Source: a bacterium UBA6115 (GTDB lineage: Bacteria > Bacillota_A > Clostridia > Christensenellales > Aristaeellaceae). Taken from it: DNA of 10,360 bases. Below the pieces are notes generated by a model that saw nothing but the letters and a program-made list of their open reading frames with translations, did no database searches and was not told where the DNA came from. The stretch is taken from contig DIWD01000038.1 of assembly GCA_002428405.1 (NCBI GenBank), positions 161 to 10,520 of the forward strand. Direction: 5' to 3'. The position numbers and the translations under genes were made by a program. Below, piece by piece: positions 7,179 to 10,360 of the stretch; positions within the stretch are counted from its first letter, which is position 1; the number at the start of each line of letters is the position of its first letter.

Positions 7179-7445
7179 ATCACAGACGCCAAAGATTGCG
7201 GCATATTGCCGGGTCTCATATGAAAAGGATAAGCAGCTGCACAGCCTCGCCGCGCAGACGGCTTTTTATACAGAATCCCTCACTGGGGAATAGAACAGCG
7301 AGTTTGCAAGCCTCTATGATGACGAAGGCATTCCGGATCAATGGCTGCGAATAGACCCCGGTTCCGGAATCTGATTGAGGATTGCGGGAACGGGTTGGTG
7401 GATGGAACGGAGTGCACGCATATTTCTACAGTGTCTCGGGAAATC
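7171..7445 (+). pseudogene. Serine recombinase (resolvase/invertase family) N-terminal fragment, broken
   Basis: From 7192 the frame reads KIAAYCRVSYEKDKQLHSLA and AQTAFYTESL. This is the start of the catalytic domain of serine site-specific recombinases, including the catalytic Ser in CRVS. A TAG at 7291-7293 interrupts it, then SEFASLYDDEGI follows in the same phase, corresponding to the family's (E)(F)A-x-(I/L)YADEGISGT. A shift to another phase at about 7341 gives NRPRFRNLIEDCGNGLVDG and HISTVSRE, matching the next conserved block (NRPxFxxMIxDCxxGKIDxI, then SISRFxR). The order of blocks is correct. The rest of the protein (recombinase and zinc-ribbon domains) is missing. It is therefore dead and marks a former phage or integrative element. 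The start overlaps the end of the tail-like fragment. Confidence 0.75.
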
Positions 7446-7613
7446 CTCCTAGGTCAGTTACTTCTTCATGAAAATGCTGGCATCGGACCAAGACTCGAAA
7501 GAAAACGGCTTTATATAGCGGTATTTCAAAGGCATCACTCCCTGGCGCTTTTTCACCCCCTTTTCAAAAAGCGCGGAGGCAAATACTAATATATTATCAA
7601 GAACGTTGCTTCG

Positions 7614-7669
7614 CACATCCGTATTCAATGGGTCAGACAATGCCACTGAGTACTTATTAATTTTGCCTT
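7614..7669 (+). repeat. Two-hairpin dispersed repeat, copy C (degenerate, first half only)
   Basis: It begins CACATCCG as in copy A. The stem is GTATTCAATGG (7621-7631) with CCACTGAGTAC (7643-7653): nine Watson-Crick pairs, one G-U and one A-C mismatch. The linker TTAATTTTGCCTT is kept. The ACATGAGCAG box and hairpin 2 are absent. It is the most decayed copy and lies within the pseudogene region. Confidence 0.65.
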
Positions 7670-7741
7670 CCCTGACAATCCCGTCGTTCACAGGCTATAT
7701 CATTCAATTGCTGTAAGCCTGAAAGATTATTTCCCGGCATG

Positions 7742-7770
7742 TTGACATAATCGAAAATTAGGTATAACAT
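7742..7770 (+). promoter_or_regulatory. Possible sigma-70-type promoter
   Basis: TTGACA (7742-7747) is followed after 17 bases by TAACAT (7765-7770), with TATAAC overlapping at 7763. It would transcribe toward the GlsB-type gene with a leader of about 260 bases. No start site is visible to confirm it. Confidence 0.35.
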
Positions 7771-8036
7771 ATAAGTTGAACATAAAAGTATTACAAATCA
7801 GTATGACAAATGCCTCTGCAGCATCCGCCATTGAAGGGACAAATACCTGCTTGACAGATGAGAACTTTCCGCTTGACGATGCAATGGAACAGAGATCCGC
7901 AGGTTCAAGGCCGTGCAACTCCTGCCCCGCGAACAGACCGACAGCTTGTATGTGGAAAGGAGAATGAAAGGAAGATTAATGCAGAGGCAAGCACTCTATC
8001 GGGAACTTTAATTAAAAGAAAATGGAGGAATTACAC

Positions 8037-8300
8037 ATGAGTTGGTTAGCCTGGATCGTTTTAGGGGGATTTGCCGGCTGGATTGCCAGCATCATAACAA
8101 AACACAACGCAAAGATGGGTATCTTCTGGAACGTCATCGTCGGAGTAATCGGCGCGCTGGCCGGATCGTGGATCCTGGGTTCGCTTGGCGTATCAAATCC
8201 GCTCACGTTCAGTCTCACGACCTTCCTGATAGCTATCGGCGGAGCGGTGCTGCTGCTGTTCCTATATAACTTGACGCGCCGCGGTTCAAACAGAACATAA
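8037..8300 (+). CDS. GlsB/YeaQ/YmgE-family stress-response membrane protein
   Basis: An 87-residue small membrane protein of the transglycosylase-associated family (GlsB/YeaQ/YmgE), usually 80-90 residues. It has three hydrophobic helices (about 4-20, 29-50, 58-78) and the family's glycine-rich signatures: WIVLGGFAGWIAS in the first helix, GIFWNVIVGVIGALAGSWIL in the second and IAIGGAVLLLFLYNL in the third. The ATG at 8037 has GGAGG at 8024-8028. An in-frame ATG at 8022 overlaps that ribosome-binding site and is rejected. Members are induced by general stress and sit in the inner membrane; their biochemical role is not settled. It is followed by a 26-bp palindrome and bacterioferritin. Confidence 0.9.
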   Translation: MSWLAWIVLGGFAGWIASIITKHNAKMGIFWNVIVGVIGALAGSWILGSLGVSNPLTFSLTTFLIAIGGAVLLLFLYNLTRRGSNRT

Positions 8301-8319
8301 GGAATGCCTAAGAAAACCC

Positions 8320-8345
8320 CCGGGTCTGCTGATCAGCAGACCCGG
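8320..8345. promoter_or_regulatory. Perfect 26-bp palindrome between the GlsB-type gene and bfr
   Basis: The sequence from 8320 to 8345 is identical to its reverse complement, centred on CTGATCAG with CCGGGTC/GACCCGG ends. On the plus strand it is not followed by a T-run, so it is a poor terminator for the upstream gene. On the minus strand it is followed by GGGGTTTTCTT. It ends only 5 bases before the bfr ribosome-binding site. It could be an RNA stem that limits readthrough or protects the bfr mRNA, or a dimeric repressor operator. Confidence 0.55.
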
Positions 8346-8364
8346 AAATGAAAGGGGTATGAAA

Positions 8365-8832
8365 ATGAAAGGCAACAAGGAATTGATCGCCGTTCTCAAC
8401 GAGCTCCTCGCCAGCGAGCTCAGCGCGGTCAACCAGTACATGGTCCATTCCGAGATGAGCGCGAACTGGGGCTATGACAAGCTGCACGGGTACTTCGAAA
8501 AACGCGCCATCGACGAGATGAAGCACGCAGAGAAGCTCGTCGGGAGGATCCTGTTTCTGGAGGGGCTCCCTATCGTCAGCAAGTTCAACGACATCCATAT
8601 CGGCAGCGATGCCTCCAAGCAGTTGGACTCTGACCATCAGGCGGAAGAAACCGCCATCGCCGACTACAACGCGGCGATCAGGCTGGCGGGCGACAAGAAG
8701 GACTTCGCCACCCGCGAGATCCTCGAAGGCATATTGAATGACGAAGACCGCCACATCGACGGCATCGAAGAGCTTCAGGATCAGATCTCCCACATGACCT
8801 TGCCTCTCTTCCTGACAACCCAGGTAGGATAA
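8365..8832 (+). CDS. bfr: Bacterioferritin
   Basis: A 155-residue ferritin-like protein that oxidises Fe(II) and stores iron in a 24-subunit cytoplasmic shell. Numbering from ATG 8365 matches E. coli Bfr exactly. The di-iron ferroxidase ligands are E18, E51, H54, E94, E127 and H130; Y25 is conserved; the haem-binding methionine is M52 (IDEMKHA). FLEGLP and NDEDRHID blocks are typical. I prefer ATG 8365 to the ATG at 8359 because AAAGGGG (8351-8357) lies 7 bases before 8365 but only one base before 8359, and because the family starts MKG. The gene is 12 bases upstream of desulfoferrodoxin, so the two form an operon that handles iron and peroxide. Confidence 0.96.
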   Translation: MKGNKELIAVLNELLASELSAVNQYMVHSEMSANWGYDKLHGYFEKRAIDEMKHAEKLVGRILFLEGLPIVSKFNDIHIGSDASKQLDSDHQAEETAIADYNAAIRLAGDKKDFATREILEGILNDEDRHIDGIEELQDQISHMTLPLFLTTQVG

Positions 8833-8844
8833 GGAGATAATAAG

Positions 8845-9219
8845 ATGACAAAATTGAATCAGGTCTACAAATGCGAAATCTGCGGGAATATCGTCGAGAT
8901 GCTGCATCCCGGGGACGGCGAGCTGGTCTGCTGCGGACAAAACATGGTTCTGCAGGAAGAAAACACGGTTGACGCGGCAAAAGAAAAACATGTGCCAGTG
9001 ATTGAAAAGATCAATGGCGGCGTGCTTGTGAAGGTTGGCTCCGTGGAGCATCCGATGATCGATGCCCACTATATCGAATGGATTGAAGTCCTCACGGACA
9101 AAAAAGTGTACCGGAAATACCTGAAACCGGGTGACAAGCCACAAGCGGAGTTTATGCTGGCTGATGAGGTGCTGTACGCCAGGGAGTACTGCAATCTCCA
9201 TCATTTATGGCGCAGCTGA
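8845..9219 (+). CDS. dfx: Desulfoferrodoxin (2Fe superoxide reductase)
   Basis: A 124-residue superoxide reductase that reduces superoxide to hydrogen peroxide without making oxygen, a detoxifying step used by anaerobes. The N-terminal desulforedoxin-like domain binds Fe through C10, C13 (YKCEICGN), C29 and C30 (VCCGQNM). The catalytic Fe(His4Cys) centre is H49 in EKHVPV, H69 in VEHPM, H75 in DAHYIEW, then C116 and H119 in EYCNLHHLW. The E47-K48 pair at the active site is also present. All positions match the classical two-iron class. ATG at 8845 has AAGGAG 8 bases upstream. It shares a transcript with bfr; the peroxide it makes could be consumed during Bfr iron oxidation. Repeat copy D lies downstream. 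Confidence 0.97.
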   Translation: MTKLNQVYKCEICGNIVEMLHPGDGELVCCGQNMVLQEENTVDAAKEKHVPVIEKINGGVLVKVGSVEHPMIDAHYIEWIEVLTDKKVYRKYLKPGDKPQAEFMLADEVLYAREYCNLHHLWRS

Positions 9220-9378
9220 ATCAAGTCACGTGATAACGGCATGGCAGCGCACTTATTTAAAAGCTAAAACTTGGTAAATGCAGTGATTCGTACTGGATCA
9301 TTAAGTTTGAGCACTTCAAAGTTAATCTTCATGAGTTAATGTGGCGTGCAGGCTGATATAGTATTCATGTACCACAGC

Positions 9379-9518
9379 CATAACCGTACTCAGCGGATCG
9401 TTCAATACCGCTGAGTACCTTCAATTTTACTTGATGAAAGCATGAGCAGCACAGAGAAAAAGCGGGACAGATAGGCGTAAACGCCATCCTGTCCCGCTTT
9501 TTCGATATTCGATTTTGG
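9379..9518 (+). repeat. Two-hairpin dispersed repeat, copy D (full length)
   Basis: It starts CATAACCG. Hairpin 1 is a perfect 11-bp stem, GTACTCAGCGG (9386-9396) with CCGCTGAGTAC (9408-9418). Its C-G pair at position 9 is T-A in copy B and T-G in copy A. The linker CCTTCAATTTTACTTG and the box GCATGAGCAGCACAG follow. Hairpin 2 is a perfect 15-bp stem (9456-9470 with 9489-9503) topped by a small GGCGT/ACGCC stem. The shared tail ends TTCGATTTTGG at 9518. The spacing of all parts equals that of copy A, 140 versus 141 bases. Confidence 0.82.
9456..9503. terminator. Bidirectional terminator-shaped hairpin (hairpin 2 of repeat D)
   Basis: GAAAAAGCGGGACAG pairs perfectly with CTGTCCCGCTTTTTC, with an inner GGCGT/ACGCC stem. 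The A-run and T-run at the foot make it terminator-shaped on both strands. It stands between two convergent genes, the expected place for a shared terminator. Confidence 0.6.
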
Positions 9519-9665
9519 CTCCAGCGGGAGTACTCAAACAAAGAGCTTCACTCTTTTCGACGAGAATTCCGTGCTTTACTGGATCATCTTTCCATCCTGC
9601 AAACCGCAATATTGTTACGTTTTATATCAGGAGCAGAAAATAACGGCACAACAGCATGGTTTTTC

Positions 9666-10360
9666 TCAGATTCCATACACTGAGTTTCTATTGAATTTTG
9701 CCATGTAAAGATTCTTGTCTGCCCTTTGAATCAAGCCATTGGAATCTTCTTCTGAATCATAGGTATGACAGGCGACACCAGCACTGATCGTGGTAAAAAC
9801 AGGATCTTCCTTGCAGGATAGGTTGGTGTTCTCGATGTGCTTCCGCAGCCTTTCGGCAACGATGGCGGCATTCTCCAACGATGTATTGGGCAGACAGGCA
9901 ATAAACTCGTCACCGACAAATCTGCCGAATATGTCATGTGGACGAAGGTTGTCGGTCAGGCATCTGACTGCCTTCTTTAAAATCTCATCCCCAGAAATGT
10001 GCCCGTGCAGATCGTTGATGTTTTTAAAATGATCAAAGTCCAGGAGAATGATACTCAAAGATTTGCCCTCACGTTTTGAGCGGTTCAGTTCCTGCTCGAG
10101 CCGGTCCATGAATACGCGGCGGTTCAGCGCGCCCGTGAGATAATCATAAGCGGCATATTTCTCCGTTTCCTCGTGCGCTTTTCGTAGGAGTTCCTCCGTT
10201 GTTTTGATCAAAGACATATCCCGGACAATAATGACCGACCACGTTTCGCTTTTCTCGTCTTTGAAGATTGTGGAAGTGCACTCAGTAGGAAAAACTGTGC
10301 CGTCCACACGCTTGAAATTCAGTTCTGTTCTGATCTTTCCATTCTTCAAACGCTCATCCA
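9666..10360 (-). CDS. PAS-GGDEF diguanylate cyclase (N-terminus beyond right edge)
   Basis: The C-terminal 230 residues of a soluble-looking PAS-GGDEF protein. The frame continues past the right edge (the first visible residues are DERLKNGKIRTELNFKR), so the TTG at 10349 is not a real start. About 50 residues of the end of a PAS domain are seen (RVDGTVFPTEC, WSVIIVRDMS), then a linker helix and the GGDEF domain: YDYLTGALNRRVF, the metal site in ILLDFDHFKNINDLHGH, the signature VGDEF (codons 9917-9903) and ISAGVA. An RxxD inhibitory site, RPHD, sits five residues before the signature, so product feedback is likely. The first signature Gly is replaced by Val; this is unusual at the GTP-binding turn and may lower activity. 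It probably makes cyclic di-GMP in response to a PAS signal. Confidence 0.9.
   Translation of the reverse strand, partial: DERLKNGKIRTELNFKRVDGTVFPTECTSTIFKDEKSETWSVIIVRDMSLIKTTEELLRKAHEETEKYAAYDYLTGALNRRVFMDRLEQELNRSKREGKSLSIILLDFDHFKNINDLHGHISGDEILKKAVRCLTDNLRPHDIFGRFVGDEFIACLPNTSLENAAIVAERLRKHIENTNLSCKEDPVFTTISAGVACHTYDSEEDSNGLIQRADKNLYMAKFNRNSVYGI

Larger units (their letters stand above)
6575..8036. other. Region of decayed genes, probable mobile-element graveyard
   Basis: About 1.46 kb with no intact gene. From left to right: a broken minus-strand frame (6603-6836), a frameshifted phage tail-like fragment (6879-7178), the broken N-terminus of a serine recombinase (7171-7445), degenerate repeat copy C (7614-7669) and a stretch with a possible promoter (7742-7770). 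Open frames at 7776-8040 are short, lack ribosome-binding sites and overlap each other in three phases. One phase reads TEIRRFKAVQLLPREQTDSL (from about 7888), which is protein-like but not recognisable. The fragments come from different genes, point in different directions and all carry stops or frameshifts, which fits an eroded prophage or integrative element. Confidence 0.6.
9220..9665. other. Convergent intergenic region
   Basis: The region lies between the 3' ends of desulfoferrodoxin (plus) and the PAS-GGDEF gene (minus). It holds repeat copy D (9379-9518), whose second hairpin could terminate both. The rest (9220-9378 and 9519-9665) shows no gene. A 60-codon minus-strand open stretch at 9427-9609 is an accident of the repeat and its flank. 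Confidence 0.6.

Noticed and set aside
7851..7879. TTGACA before bfr/GlsB region as a second promoter
   Set aside because: The hexamer 17 bases downstream (TGACGA) is not a credible -10 element.
8308..9204. A 298-codon minus-strand ORF across bfr and dfx
   Set aside because: It is an antisense shadow. Both plus-strand genes have all their catalytic residues, while the minus-strand product is not a recognisable protein.
2303..9518. Reading the four dispersed repeats as a CRISPR array or integron attC sites
   Set aside because: Copies are kilobases apart with genes between them, not regularly spaced. No cas genes or integron integrase are present, and the hairpin 1 arms do not show attC-type boxes.

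Overview
The window looks like a piece of chromosome from an anaerobic bacterium, most likely a clostridium-type Bacillota. The pointers are strong purine-rich Shine-Dalgarno sites (AGGAGG, AAAGGAG), a TTG start, a 2Fe superoxide reductase next to a bacterioferritin, an ECF sigma operon with an uncharacterised partner, and a decayed serine recombinase of the kind common in clostridial phages and conjugative elements. This assignment is an inference; there is no rRNA or other phylogenetic marker here.

Layout. 1-1432 (minus) is the N-terminal 477 residues of a membrane-anchored PAS-PAS-GAF sensor that runs off the left edge. 1433-2594 has no intact gene; it holds an eroded GGDEF half-domain, a terminator-like hairpin and repeat copy A. 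2595-4554 (minus) is a three-gene operon: ECF sigma factor, a small translationally coupled protein, and a 399-residue soluble repeat protein. 4555-5413 is non-coding and contains repeat copy B. 5414-6574 (plus) is a seven-helix membrane diguanylate cyclase with an intact GGEEF site. 6575-8036 is a graveyard: a broken unidentified minus-strand frame, a frameshifted phage tail-type fragment, the broken catalytic end of a serine recombinase, and degenerate repeat copy C. 8037-9219 (plus) is a stress and iron cluster: a GlsB/YeaQ-type membrane protein, bacterioferritin and desulfoferrodoxin. Repeat copy D follows. 9666-10360 (minus) is the C-terminal part of a PAS-GGDEF diguanylate cyclase that enters from the right edge.

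How it fits together. Three signalling genes (sensor, membrane cyclase, PAS-GGDEF cyclase) plus one dead GGDEF fragment make this a cyclic-di-GMP-rich neighbourhood. Bacterioferritin and desulfoferrodoxin form a tight operon that removes superoxide and peroxide and stores iron, as expected for an anaerobe that meets oxygen.

The most unusual signal is a dispersed intergenic repeat of about 140 bp, present four times in the same orientation. It consists of two hairpins joined by a conserved linker. The first hairpin shows compensatory base changes between copies. The second is a perfect or near-perfect bidirectional-terminator-shaped stem in the two copies that lie at gene 3' ends, and is lost in the other two. 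I do not recognise this repeat family.
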